A DNA stretch of 43,059 nt from an uncultured Coriobacteriaceae bacterium (lineage in GTDB: Bacteria > Actinomycetota > Coriobacteriia > Coriobacteriales > Atopobiaceae). This document shows positions 1 to 9,100 of this stretch, one piece after another; position 1 is the first letter of the stretch, and each line of letters starts with the position of its first letter. The stretch covers positions 1-43,059 of the forward strand of contig CADBDT010000021.1 of NCBI GenBank assembly GCA_902793465.1. The letters are read 5' to 3'. The translations under genes were made by a program, and so were the position numbers. Under the pieces are notes generated by a model that ran no database searches, was not told the origin of the DNA, and saw nothing but the letters and a program-made list of their open reading frames with translations.

Positions 1-1
1 C

Positions 2-667
2 CTTGATGTCGTTATAATTTTCAATCGTCAGGCCGCATTCATAACCGGATGCGACTTCCACGTATGCCACATATCCACGGCGCGCGGTTTGGAGTACGTC
101 CGCCATGCAAAGGCCGAAGGGCTTAACGTTACCTGCGAGGTAACGCCGCATCACCTCTTCCTTTGTGAGGACGACATTACCGATGCGTACGATACGAACT
201 TAAAGATGAACCCACCGCTCAGAACGAAGGAGGACGCCGCGGCCATGCGCGAGGGCATATTGGACGGGTCCATAGACTGCGTGGTAACAGATCATGCCCC
301 GCACGCGGCGCACGAGAAGGACTGCGAATGGGAGATTGCGTACTTTGGCTGCGTTGGGCTGGAAACATCTCTTCCCCTCATGCTTGCAAACATGGTGTCG
401 AATGGTCGCATGAGCTGGCAGAGGCTCGTTGAGGTTATGGCCATAAACCCACGTCGCATCCTAAGGCTCGACCCCGTAAGCATATCTGTGGGGTCTGCTG
501 CAGACCTTACGATTGTGGATCCTAAGCAAGTCGTGCACGTAACCCCCGAATACCTTTTGAGCAAGTCCAAGAACTCGTCGTTCCTAGGACAAACTCTTAT
601 GGGCTGCGCATCGGACGTCTTTGTTGACGGCAGGCACGTGCTGGTCGACGGGGAGGTAGTCGCATAA
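2..667 (+). CDS. pyrC: Dihydroorotase, 3' part (start outside window)
   Basis: Dihydroorotase closes carbamoyl-aspartate to dihydroorotate, the third step of UMP synthesis, in the cytoplasm. The reading frame is open from base 2, so the gene begins before the window and about 221 C-terminal residues are visible. The visible part has the HVCHIST zinc-site segment, the TCEVTPHHL segment with the second metal histidine pair, NPPLR and the TDHAPH motif with the catalytic aspartate, as in class I dihydroorotases. A TTG at base 89 is not the start, because conserved family sequence precedes it. The stop overlaps the pyrK start as TAATG, which implies translational coupling within a pyr operon. Identity is nearly certain; the missing N-terminus should carry the first metal motif. 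Confidence 0.95.
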   Translation, partial: LDVVIIFNRQAAFITGCDFHVCHISTARGLEYVRHAKAEGLNVTCEVTPHHLFLCEDDITDAYDTNLKMNPPLRTKEDAAAMREGILDGSIDCVVTDHAPHAAHEKDCEWEIAYFGCVGLETSLPLMLANMVSNGRMSWQRLVEVMAINPRRILRLDPVSISVGSAADLTIVDPKQVVHVTPEYLLSKSKNSSFLGQTLMGCASDVFVDGRHVLVDGEVVA

Positions 668-1500
668 TGAGCGTGCCTACAAATGCACACGACACCTTGG
701 CAAACGTCCACGAATTCGAGGTTGTGGAAAACAAGTGCGTGGCCGATGGCATTTGGCGCATGAGGTGCAATACTGCGCTCTCCGGTCTTTTGCGGCCTGG
801 TCAGTTTGTTAATGTGGACGTGCCAAACGATGCGTCGCACATACTTCGCATCCCCCTCTCGTTCTCCAAAGCAGATGCAAAGAATAACGAGCTCGAGCTT
901 GTTTATGCGGTGGTGGGGGAGGGCACCAAACGGTTAAGCGCAATGTGCGTGGGAGATACATCCACAATGGTTGGCCCATGCGGCAACGGATGGTCGCTCC
1001 CAAAGTCAGACGGCCGTTCGCTGTTGGTGGCAGGTGGAGTGGGGCTTCCTCCCATTATGGCCTGCGCACGCATGCTTGCGGAGAAAGGCATTGGCTTTGA
1101 CGTAATTGTGGGTGCACAAACGGCCTCTCGCCACGTTGAGCCCATCCTGGATGAGCTGCGCGCCCTTCCCATGCAGCAAGGCTGCGACTGCGCGCGTACC
1201 TTAGTGCTTACAACCGACGACGGCACGCGCGGAATGCGTGGGTTTGTTACCACGGCCATGCAGGACATGCTTGCCGAGCGCTCGTATGCAACTTGCTACA
1301 GCTGTGGGCCAAACATAATGATGAGGGGTGTGGCAGAGCTCGCGCACAGCCAAAACATTGCATGCCAGGTCTCTCTCGAGCGCATGATGGGCTGCGGATT
1401 TGGAGCCTGTAGCTGCTGCAACGTGGAACTCGTTGGCGGTGGCTACGCGCTGTGCTGCTCGGATGGGCCTGTGTTTGACGCAAGCGAGGTGGTTTTGTGA
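667..1500 (+). CDS. pyrK: Dihydroorotate dehydrogenase electron-transfer subunit
   Basis: PyrK is the FAD and 2Fe-2S subunit that passes electrons from the class 1B PyrD to NAD. The 277-residue protein has an N-terminal FAD-binding barrel, a central NAD-binding fold with a GGVGLPP loop (about residues 121-127), and a C-terminal iron-sulphur site with CGFGACSCC followed by a further cysteine before SDGPVF. Length and layout fit the family. It starts on the ATG that overlaps the pyrC stop and ends in a GTGA overlap with pyrD, so the two subunits of the enzyme are probably made in step. Its presence shows that the neighbouring PyrD is the NAD-dependent type. Confidence 0.95.
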   Translation: MSVPTNAHDTLANVHEFEVVENKCVADGIWRMRCNTALSGLLRPGQFVNVDVPNDASHILRIPLSFSKADAKNNELELVYAVVGEGTKRLSAMCVGDTSTMVGPCGNGWSLPKSDGRSLLVAGGVGLPPIMACARMLAEKGIGFDVIVGAQTASRHVEPILDELRALPMQQGCDCARTLVLTTDDGTRGMRGFVTTAMQDMLAERSYATCYSCGPNIMMRGVAELAHSQNIACQVSLERMMGCGFGACSCCNVELVGGGYALCCSDGPVFDASEVVL

Positions 1501-2426
1501 GCAAAGTAAAGATGGCCGTGGACCTTGGCGGCATACAAATGCGAAATCCCGTTAACACCGCCTCGGGTACCTTTGGAAACGGAGTCCAGTTCGAGGGATT
1601 CTATGACGTTGGGAAGACTCTTGGCGCTATTACGTGTAAGGGCGTATCGGCTGAGCCCTGGGATGGAAATCCTGCCCCAAGGCTGGCAGAGCTTCGCGGC
1701 GCAGCCATAATGAACTCCGTTGGACTGCAGAATCCCGGCGTGCATGGATTCGTAAAGCGCTACGGGGAGTATTTGGAAAGCGTGCGATCACGCGGCTGTG
1801 CGGTAATCTGCCAGGTTGCAGGTCACTCCGTGGAAGAGTACGAGCGTGCGATGGACCTGTTTGAGGAGTTTGCTCCCTTTGCCTCTGGCTTCGAGATCAA
1901 CATTAGCTGCCCAAACATTGCCGAAGGCGGTGCGGCCATGGGGGCAACGCCACAGAGCGCCGCACGCGTAATGAGTGCGGTTCGCACCCGGACCAAGCGG
2001 CCCATAGTCGTAAAGATGGCCCCGCACGACGTTGCCGCTATAGGACATGCGCTTGAGGAATCTGGCGCAGATGCCCTCGCGCTCATAAATACCATCCCTG
2101 GCATGTCCATTGACGTACGTACGCGCAAAAGCCGCCTTGCACGTGCAACGGCAGGCGTCTCTGGCCCCGCCATACATGCCATAGCGGTTCGTATGGTATG
2201 GGAGTGTGCACAGGCCGTAAACATACCCATCTGCGGCATAGGGGGCGTTACAACGGCCGAAGACGCCGCAGAGATGATACTTGCTGGAGCCACCGCTGTT
2301 TCGGTTGGCACTGCGAACCTTACCGACCCCTTGAGCGCAAAGCACATTGTGGAGGGTTTGGAAGAATGGGTTGCTTCGCAGGGAGCAACGGATGTAAACG
2401 ATTTGATAGGAGCCTTTGAATGCTAA
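1497..2426 (+). CDS. pyrD: Dihydroorotate dehydrogenase, class 1B catalytic subunit
   Basis: This subunit oxidises dihydroorotate to orotate with FMN, working as a complex with PyrK. The 309-residue sequence shows the N-terminal NPVNTASGTFG segment, the INISCPN motif with the active-site cysteine typical of class 1B enzymes, the VVKMAP strand and the C-terminal phosphate-binding segment GIGGV. It starts at a GTG overlapping the pyrK stop by four bases. Its 3' end overlaps pyrF by seven bases. Family membership is clear, and the class assignment follows from both the cysteine and the adjacent pyrK. Confidence 0.96.
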   Translation: MSKVKMAVDLGGIQMRNPVNTASGTFGNGVQFEGFYDVGKTLGAITCKGVSAEPWDGNPAPRLAELRGAAIMNSVGLQNPGVHGFVKRYGEYLESVRSRGCAVICQVAGHSVEEYERAMDLFEEFAPFASGFEINISCPNIAEGGAAMGATPQSAARVMSAVRTRTKRPIVVKMAPHDVAAIGHALEESGADALALINTIPGMSIDVRTRKSRLARATAGVSGPAIHAIAVRMVWECAQAVNIPICGIGGVTTAEDAAEMILAGATAVSVGTANLTDPLSAKHIVEGLEEWVASQGATDVNDLIGAFEC

Positions 2427-3151
2427 GCAAAACAGAAGCGCAGGATGCCGTAATTATCGCTTTGGACATGAGCCGCGAGGAGGCGCTCGAGCTTTGCGAC
2501 AAGCTTGCTGGCAAAGCGCGGTGGGTAAAGGTCGGAATGACACTGTTCTATAGGTATGGACCCACGATCGTAGACGAGATGCGCGAGCGTGGCTTCAAGG
2601 TCTTCTTGGACCTCAAGCTTCACGACATACCGTTCCAAATCCGTGGTGCGGCACTGTCTGCCTCGCTATGCGGCGCAGATATCCTTTCCATCCACGCTCT
2701 GGGAGGCGCAGACATGATCTCGCAGGGTCGAGAGGGCACAGAAGAGGCAGCTGGCATGCGTGGGGGCAATAGGACCAAGCTCATTGCCATATCGGTGCTA
2801 ACGAGCATGGACCAGGACGCCTTGAGCTCCATTGGCGTAAGCCTGCCAGTGGAGGAGGAGGTCTCCAACCTCGCGAGCCTTGCGGTTGGCGCAGGTGCAG
2901 ACGGTATTGTTTGCTCACCTCAAGAAGCAGCGGCAATGCGTAAGCTCCTTGGGCCAGAGGCCATAATCGTAACGCCAGGAATCCGTCCTGCAGGTGCCGA
3001 CGTGGGGGACCAAAAACGCATTTCCACGCCATCTGCAGCCATTGCCGCAGGTGCGTCAAAACTCGTTATTGGACGTCCAATAACAAAAGCAGATGACCCT
3101 TGTGAGGCATTTAATGCCATAATTTGCGAGCTTATGGGCCTAGATGTGTAG
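2420..3151 (+). CDS. pyrF: Orotidine 5'-phosphate decarboxylase
   Basis: PyrF converts OMP to UMP, the last step of the pathway. The 243-residue protein starts with the AIIALDMS-type strand and has the catalytic D-x-K-x-x-D motif in FLDLKLHDIP at about residues 60-69, plus the C-terminal phosphate-binding TPGIRP and IGRPIT segments. The ATG lies inside the pyrD 3' end and is preceded by AGGAG-like bases within pyrD. It is the last visible pyr gene. pyrE is not in the window, so orotate phosphoribosyltransferase must be encoded elsewhere or upstream. Confidence 0.96.
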   Translation: MLSKTEAQDAVIIALDMSREEALELCDKLAGKARWVKVGMTLFYRYGPTIVDEMRERGFKVFLDLKLHDIPFQIRGAALSASLCGADILSIHALGGADMISQGREGTEEAAGMRGGNRTKLIAISVLTSMDQDALSSIGVSLPVEEEVSNLASLAVGAGADGIVCSPQEAAAMRKLLGPEAIIVTPGIRPAGADVGDQKRISTPSAAIAAGASKLVIGRPITKADDPCEAFNAIICELMGLDV

Positions 3152-3161
3152 GAAGCATGAG

Positions 3162-3189
3162 GTGTTTTGCATTTGAGGAGGCAAAACGC
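3162..3189 (+). terminator. Hairpin after pyr operon
   Basis: GTTTTGC at 3164-3170 pairs with GCAAAAC at 3181-3187, extended by a G-T and a G-C pair, with a 10-base loop. It sits 10 bases after the pyrF stop. The run after the stem is only weakly T-rich, so intrinsic termination is uncertain. Confidence 0.4.
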
Positions 3190-3225
3190 TTGATAATTGT
3201 GGCCTAATGAACCACTATTGCTATG

Positions 3226-3254
3226 CAATCGCAAACAAGGCAGTTTTGCGATTG
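3226..3254 (+). promoter_or_regulatory. 10-bp inverted repeat in mIHF leader
   Basis: CAATCGCAAA at 3226-3235 and TTTGCGATTG at 3245-3254 are perfect inverse complements around a 9-base spacer, ending 34 bases before the mIHF ATG. It could be a leader hairpin or an operator for a dimeric protein, including mIHF itself. A weak promoter candidate (TTGTGG at 3198, TATGCA at 3222) lies just upstream and overlapping. The pairing is seen; any function is inferred. Confidence 0.4.
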
Positions 3255-3288
3255 GGTGTTACAAGAAAAGAACGTGTTTGGAGGAACT

Positions 3289-3597
3289 ATGCCATTACCT
3301 CAGCTCACTGATGAGCAGCGCAAGGCTGCTCTCGAGAAGGCCGCAGCCGCCCGTCACGCGCGCGCCGAACTCCGTGAGAACATTAAGTCCGGGAAGGTAT
3401 CCCTCGAGGATGTCCTGAATTCCGATGACCCCATTGCAAACCGCATGAAGGTCTCGGCACTCATTGAGTCGCTTCCGGGCTATGGCAAGGCCAAGGCCAC
3501 CAAGATTATGGAAGACCTGAGCATATCTCCGTCTCGTCGCGTAAAGGGCCTCGGTGCCCGCCAGCGCGAGCAGCTGCTCGAGGCCCTGTCCAAATAG
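3289..3597 (+). CDS. mihF: Integration host factor, actinobacterial type (mIHF)
   Basis: This is a small basic nucleoid protein that bends DNA, unrelated in fold to proteobacterial IHF. The chosen ATG has a GGAGG ribosome site six bases upstream and gives 102 residues, MPLPQLTDEQ onward, close to the usual length. An upstream TTG/ATG extension to 3223 would cover the leader repeat and is unlikely. The N-terminal helix rich in A, R and E (AAAARHARAEL) and the C-terminal helix-two-turn-helix with LPGYGKAKATKIM are the family signatures. The stop overlaps the GTG of gmk. The mIHF-gmk-rpoZ order is conserved across Actinobacteria and supports the call. Confidence 0.92.
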   Translation: MPLPQLTDEQRKAALEKAAAARHARAELRENIKSGKVSLEDVLNSDDPIANRMKVSALIESLPGYGKAKATKIMEDLSISPSRRVKGLGARQREQLLEALSK

Positions 3598-4163
3598 TGG
3601 GACGCAGGCCAAGACTCTTTGTGGTTTCGGGGCCGGCAGGCGTCGGCAAGGGAACGCTTGTATCGCGTGTGCGCGAAATGCGTCCCTTGTTGGGTCTGCC
3701 GGTTTCGGCTACCACAAGGGCACCCCGACCAGGTGAGATTGATGGCGTCTCTTACCATTTTTTGAGCGATGCCGAGTTTGACGAACGCATAAGGCGAGGT
3801 GACTTCCTCGAATGGGCGCGAGTACACGACCATCGCTATGGAACGCTTAAGAGCGAGGTTGATGCCTGCCTGAAAAGGGGGGAGTCCGTAATACTGGAGA
3901 TCGATATGCAGGGTGGCGCCAACGTGGTAAGGCACTATCCTGATACTGTTCGAATATTCATAGAGCCACCCTCATGGGAAGTTTTGGTGCAAAGACTCAA
4001 AGACAGAGGCACCGAGTCGGAGGAGTCGCTTGCCATACGTCTAAACACCGCTCAAGAAGAGCTTAAGCACGCCTCGAGCTACGACGTGCGCATTGTTAAC
4101 GACAATTTGGATGCCGCAGTTCAAGAGCTTGAGCTCACGCTAGAAAAATACGAAACCGAGTAG
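3597..4163 (+). CDS. gmk: Guanylate kinase
   Basis: Guanylate kinase phosphorylates GMP to GDP with ATP, feeding nucleotide and (p)ppGpp pools. The 188-residue protein begins with a strand leading to the P-loop GPAGVGKGT (about residues 12-20), followed by the GMP-binding TTRAPRPGEIDGVSYHF region and the EIDMQGGANV segment, all standard for the family. It starts at a GTG that shares its first base with the mIHF stop codon, so translation is probably coupled. No anomaly seen. Confidence 0.96.
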   Translation: MGRRPRLFVVSGPAGVGKGTLVSRVREMRPLLGLPVSATTRAPRPGEIDGVSYHFLSDAEFDERIRRGDFLEWARVHDHRYGTLKSEVDACLKRGESVILEIDMQGGANVVRHYPDTVRIFIEPPSWEVLVQRLKDRGTESEESLAIRLNTAQEELKHASSYDVRIVNDNLDAAVQELELTLEKYETE

Positions 4164-4178
4164 GAAAGGCCGTACATC

Positions 4179-4472
4179 ATGTCCATTACGAGCCCCGAGA
4201 TCGATACGCTGCTTTCCAAGACCGAGCAGAATCCTTTTCTTCTTTGCTCCGTTACCGCAAAGCGTGCCTGCGACATAAACAACATGCTCCGCGGCCAGCA
4301 TCTGCGTGTAATGGAAGCGCAGGAATTCGACGACATTACCACCATTGCGTCAGGCGAAGACACCGTGTCTATTGCCATGCAAGAGATTAACGATGACGTC
4401 CTTGGATTTGTGCAAGACGACTTTGACAAGGCCATCCGTGGCGCAAATACACGCGTGCAGCAGAACCTCTAA
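4179..4472 (+). CDS. rpoZ: RNA polymerase omega subunit
   Basis: Omega helps assemble and stabilise the beta-prime subunit of RNA polymerase. The 97-residue protein carries the conserved N-terminal pattern FLLCSVTAKRACDINN (about residues 20-35), equivalent to the omega core that wraps the beta-prime tail. An AGGAAAGG ribosome site precedes the ATG. The stop overlaps the thiI ATG. The sequence is divergent after residue 60, as is usual for omega. The position directly after gmk is the classical arrangement and settles the identity. Confidence 0.88.
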   Translation: MSITSPEIDTLLSKTEQNPFLLCSVTAKRACDINNMLRGQHLRVMEAQEFDDITTIASGEDTVSIAMQEINDDVLGFVQDDFDKAIRGANTRVQQNL

Positions 4473-5710
4473 TGGAACGCGTTTGCCTTGTTCACTACCA
4501 CGAAATAGGCCTTAAGGGCAAGAACCGCTCCACGTTCGAAAACCGCCTGCTGGCCAATATAAACCATGCGCTCAAGGGGTCCGGTGAGTTTCGGGCCCGG
4601 CGCATATCTGGGCATTTGTTGGTGGAGCCTCAAGATGGCTTTGCGAGCAGCGCCATGGCCGAGGCCATTAGCCGCATTCCGGGAGTCGCCAGGGTGTCGC
4701 TTGCATACCGCTGCGAGCAAGACGAGAGCGCCTATTGCGAAGCCGCCATACGCGCTCTGGGCGAGGTGAATGACACTTGGGATTCATTTAAGGTGCATGC
4801 ACGCCGCTCGTCAACAAATTACGAGAAGCACACCCTGGAGATGAACCAGATTGTAGGCTCTGCCCTATGCGCGGCATTTCCGCAAAAAAAGGTTATCATG
4901 CATGGCCCCGACATAACGGTAGTCGTGCATGCGGTGCAGGGCGATGTATATGTGTACGCCGATACTGGCCCGGGCGTGGGCGGATTGCCAGTGGGAACCG
5001 CTGGCAAGGTAGTATCGCTCTTTTCCAGCGGTTTCGATTCGCCTGTGGCAACCTGGATGCTTGGCCGAAGAGGAGCCATATGCATACCGGTGCACTTTTC
5101 CGGGCGACCCATGACGTCCGATACAAGCGAATGGCTGTGCATGGACATAGTGGAGGCTCTTGCGCCATCGGGTGTTGTTGGAAGAATGTACGTAATACCC
5201 TTTGGAGAGAAGCAGCGTGAGATATCGCTAGCCGTACCACAGAGCCTGCGCATAATTATGTACAGGCGAGTTATGTTTGCCGTAGCTGAGCGAATTGCAT
5301 CAATCGAGGGTGCCAAGGCCCTCGTTACCGGGGAATCTTTGGGACAGGTTGCGTCGCAGACGCTCGAGAACATAAGCGTCGTTAACGAAATGGTTTCGAT
5401 GCCCGTGCTGCGTCCGCTCATCGGCTCGGACAAACAGGAGATTATGAAGCGTGCCGAGGAGCTTGGTACATATGCCATAAGCAGCCAAGATGCTCCTGAC
5501 TGCTGTACGCTGTTTATGCCCCGCCGTCCCGAAACACATGCGAGGCTCGAGGAGGTCCACAAGGCCTGGGACCTCTTTGACCATGGCGGCATTATAGAAG
5601 ATCTCGTAAACAACCTCGAGTACGTTGACTTCGACCAGTGTCCGTCATACAAGCCGCCCCGCACCCTACGCGCACGCCACAAGGAGCTTTTGCCTGCGTA
5701 CAGTGTATAG
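4472..5710 (+). CDS. thiI: tRNA 4-thiouridine synthetase (short form)
   Basis: ThiI adds sulphur to uridine 8 of tRNA and can serve in thiamine thiazole synthesis. The 412-residue protein begins with the ferredoxin-like domain motif YHEIGLKGKNR, then a THUMP domain, then an adenylating PP-loop domain with SSGFDSPVATWM (about residues 187-198). It lacks the C-terminal rhodanese domain of the E. coli enzyme, which is normal for Gram-positive forms. The cysteine pair in APDCCTLF matches the internal catalytic cysteine region. Its start overlaps the rpoZ stop (TAATG). A large repeat element begins seven bases after its stop. Confidence 0.94.
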   Translation: MERVCLVHYHEIGLKGKNRSTFENRLLANINHALKGSGEFRARRISGHLLVEPQDGFASSAMAEAISRIPGVARVSLAYRCEQDESAYCEAAIRALGEVNDTWDSFKVHARRSSTNYEKHTLEMNQIVGSALCAAFPQKKVIMHGPDITVVVHAVQGDVYVYADTGPGVGGLPVGTAGKVVSLFSSGFDSPVATWMLGRRGAICIPVHFSGRPMTSDTSEWLCMDIVEALAPSGVVGRMYVIPFGEKQREISLAVPQSLRIIMYRRVMFAVAERIASIEGAKALVTGESLGQVASQTLENISVVNEMVSMPVLRPLIGSDKQEIMKRAEELGTYAISSQDAPDCCTLFMPRRPETHARLEEVHKAWDLFDHGGIIEDLVNNLEYVDFDQCPSYKPPRTLRARHKELLPAYSV

Positions 5711-5717
5711 GGATTGA

Positions 5718-6023
5718 GACGCTGCCCGACGGGCCTGCCCATGGACAGAGGGCCGATCCGCGAGGCGCCATGGAAAGCAGCCGCACGCAGTTCCGCAGCG
5801 CAGCGAGGGGCAACCAAAAAGGTTAGGGGCACCCAACTCGCGCGAGGAGCGGAGCGACCGCGTGTGCAGTCTATGCGAGGACTGTCTGAGCACGGCGCTT
5901 ATCCATGGCGCCGGCGGAGCGACCGCGTGTGCAGTCTATGCGAGGACTGTCTGAGCACGGCGCTTATCCATGGCGCCGAAAGGATCGGCCCTCTGTCCAT
6001 GGGCAGGCCCGTCGGGCAGCGTC
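5718..6023. repeat. Large inverted-repeat element, copy 1
   Basis: This intergenic stretch of about 480 bases (5711-6191) between thiI and the next gene holds no convincing gene. The outer arms 5718-5759 and 5982-6023 are a perfect 42-bp inverted repeat. Further in, GGCGCCATGGA (5764-5774) pairs with TCCATGGCGCC (ending at 5912 and again at 5977). Inside lies the core GAGGACTGTCTGAGCACGG at 5877 and 5942. The same core recurs at 9683 and 38935, so this is one member of an interspersed family. There is no transposase reading frame. It starts right behind the thiI stop. Its role (termination, RNA stability or a mobile MITE-like element) is unknown. Confidence 0.85.
5849..5978. repeat. Tandem 65-bp direct repeat (2 copies)
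   Basis: Two identical 65-base units occupy 5849-5913 and 5914-5978. Each contains the shared element core and one CCATGGCGCC arm. This looks like a duplication of the right half of the inverted-repeat element. Confidence 0.9.
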
Positions 6024-6191
6024 CCCCTTTGAGCACGACCCTCACTGCGCCCCCACCCATCGCGGACCGTCGTCGGGACCAGGGGCCGTACACCGCCATC
6101 CTATTGTGGTTTACAGGTGTTGTTCTCGTAGGTTGATATACAATGGCCTTAACCCACTAACGCAGATTAAACGAAGCAAAGGGAGGGGCCC

Positions 6192-9100
6192 ATGCTCGAG
6201 CCGAAAGAGGTTCTTGCCTACCTGTCCGACGTTGCCAGTCAAAGCGATACCCACTACGAAGGCTTTTGTGATGGCACGCAAACGTGGACCATTCCTTTTA
6301 TAGAATTGTATTCTGGCGGCCTTTCGAGCCATGTTACGCGCGAGGTAATGCTTGCGCACTCAATGCGATATCACGACGTGGCGTTTGGCGAAGAAAGCGT
6401 ACCCATACTAGTTTGTCTTAAGTCCCTGGTATCCGACGATGGCACGCAGCGTATTCCAGTACTAAACATACGTGCCACGCTCGATCCAAACGGAACGCTG
6501 AGGCCATATCAAACTAATGAGATATGGATTCCGCGCACTTCAATTGGCTCTAACGAATACCTAAGTTCCCCAATATCTGTTTGCGACCTAGATGCGTATA
6601 GGGCACATCAGGAAGCGTTGTCGTCTCTACCTTATAACAATACGTGGGTTTCGTTTGTAGACCGCGCAAACGACTTCTTTAACGCCGTTAATTCGCTTGA
6701 TGCCAATTCGCTAAAAAAGGATTCGCTCTCACTCGACGAAACAACTTGTTTTGCGTGTCTTTGGGAAGGACCTAGCGAATCCGATGCCATCGCGAGCGTT
6801 ATAGGCAAAATGACGTTGAAGCTAGAAAATGAATCCAAGGACGCTTTGCCAGAGTTGCTTGGAATGCTACTGGGAATAAATCATACAGCCACAGCAAGCG
6901 AGGAAGAGCTTCCCAACGACGATACGTTGCTCACCTATAAGCTCAATTGCGGACTTCCCGATTTTCTGCCCGAATTGAGCCAACGTGACCAGGACGCGAT
7001 TGCTGCATTTGCCAGACAGCAGCCGAACGATGTCCTTACCGTAACCGCACCGGTAGGTACCAATAGATGCGCATTCGTGCTATCCGCGATGGCCAACCTC
7101 GTTACCGAATGCGCCTTACGAGGCACTCCAGCGCCTTTTATGCTATGCGTTGGATCCGCAAAGAGCTTGCAACGGATGCTGGACCTGGCTTCCAAACGGC
7201 CAGCCCACGGACAGGTTTCGCTTTATTCTCGTTGGCTTCCCCGGGTTTCTGTTACACCTGCAACTGGAGATACCCTAACAGAAGACAAAAAGGCGCTTGG
7301 TTCTTTGCCGGCAGTTTTTTCGGTATTTACAGCAGATGGTGCACGACCCGAGCAATGCCAAGCGGCGTTAGAGCGTCCGTATGCTCATGCCAGAGGCGGA
7401 ATTGCGGCATACTACAGCGAGTCATGGTACATTCCAAAGGCGACCATAAATCTCTTGGATTGCACATCAAGCTTTGTGGGGGAGCGCATACACGACCTCC
7501 GGCAGGCTCGTGCGTGTCTTTCGGATATGTTGCGACGCATAGACCAAGAACGCTGCAACCTTATAGACGCATATTCAGATGTATGCAGGGCCTCTGAGCT
7601 CTTGCGTAAGCGCGATGACCTTGTTGCCCGTATTGGCAGGCTACGTCGCGGGCATACCATATGTCGCGAGCGCCTAAGGTATTGGGAGACGCTCGACAAA
7701 CAACAGCAGCCCATACTCTCTTTGCTCGGATCGGGCGGCACGGATCAGTCGGCAATTATCCGTAAAAATGCTCAGCAAGGAGAGGAGCTGGCGTCAAACA
7801 AAGAAACGATTGCAGATGTATGCAACGCATACAAAAGTGAGATAGCCCGCATAGAGTCAAGTATCGATCGTTTGCGCGGCGCATCGGCCAACCTTACCCG
7901 AAGAGTAAGGTCCGCCGCACCTTCTGGCAAGAAGAGTGCAGAGATTATCGCCGAGCTTACGAGGCTTTGCAGGCTCTCGGCCAAGCAATCTGCCCTCTTG
8001 GAAGCGGCAATAGATGGCAGGGGTGGAGAAGTATCTCTCCAACAGCTAGATATGGCACTCAACAGAACGGTGAGGCCCGCAGAATTCTGGCTGGCAACAC
8101 ACATAAACGAGGCGCAATGGCTTATATATTGCCAGCGTCGCATGGAGGGAGCACGCACGCGCGGCAAGTCCTACGATCCCGAGATGCCCTTCGAAACGCT
8201 GTCCGCCCTTTGCCCGTTCAACCTCGTTGACCAGAGCATTGCCACGGGCGTTTTGTCTAAGCTTGCACAAAAGAGCGACTCGCCAAACACAGTCACGTTT
8301 GTACTTGATTCCGACACCATGGATATTGCGCAGGGCATGGCCCTATGCGCCCTTAGCAGCAGTATGGTAGCTATTGGAAGTTTGGCCTCCCTTGGCGCCA
8401 TTCCAAGACGAGGGGCAACCTTTGACGAATTGCGCACTAGTGCGCGCATGGGAAACGAGACATGGAACAATTTGCAGGACGCAGGAATGGCTGCATATCA
8501 GAGCATGTCTTTTTATGAATATACGCTGTCGCAAGGGGAGGATTCGCAGCGTCATACGAGCCTTTACGATACATACAACGCGTATGGAGAGCTTAACGAT
8601 CTGCGCATGGATCTTTATCCGGCAGAGCGTCTTAGAACACGACGAGCGCCCGCAAATAGCGCAGACGATACGCATTATGCACTCGCAAACATACTGCCCT
8701 CGCTCTCGTATGTTCTCGTTCCAGATTCAGCATGGGAGCAGTGTGGGCCCAGCAGGCAAAATCGCTCTGAGGCCATGGCCCTTGGAAGATGGCTTACAAA
8801 CCATATTGACGAGATTCTTGAGCGCTACAAAGACCATAAAGGACCCGCAATTGTTGTTGTGGCCCCCTTTGCCGCTCAAACAAAGGTCCTAAAATCAATC
8901 GTTGCAGCTTCGTGTGGATCTTCCGCCGCTGAGCAAATAGACATTCGTACCATAGCCGAATTGCAGTCCCAGAGTTGGCCGCTTGTAATATTGAGCACCA
9001 CCTGTGGACCAGAGGCGTATTCCAGCATCGGTTTTAAAGGTCCGCGACCTGCTCTTGCTCTTGCGTGCGCAGCTGCACAGGACGCTCTCATAGTATTCTG

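Noticed and set aside
1788..2347. Long minus-strand frames inside pyrD
   Set aside because: Shadows of a well-identified gene; no family signature.
4472..5710. Truncated thiI (no rhodanese domain)
   Set aside because: Rhodanese-free ThiI of about 400 residues is normal outside enterobacteria.
5849..5978. Possible CRISPR array
   Set aside because: The 65-base units are exactly adjacent with no spacers, only two exist, and no cas genes are near.
5718..6136. Open reading frames across the repeat block after thiI
   Set aside because: They translate the inverted and tandem repeats, run on both strands alike, and have no recognisable product or good ribosome site.
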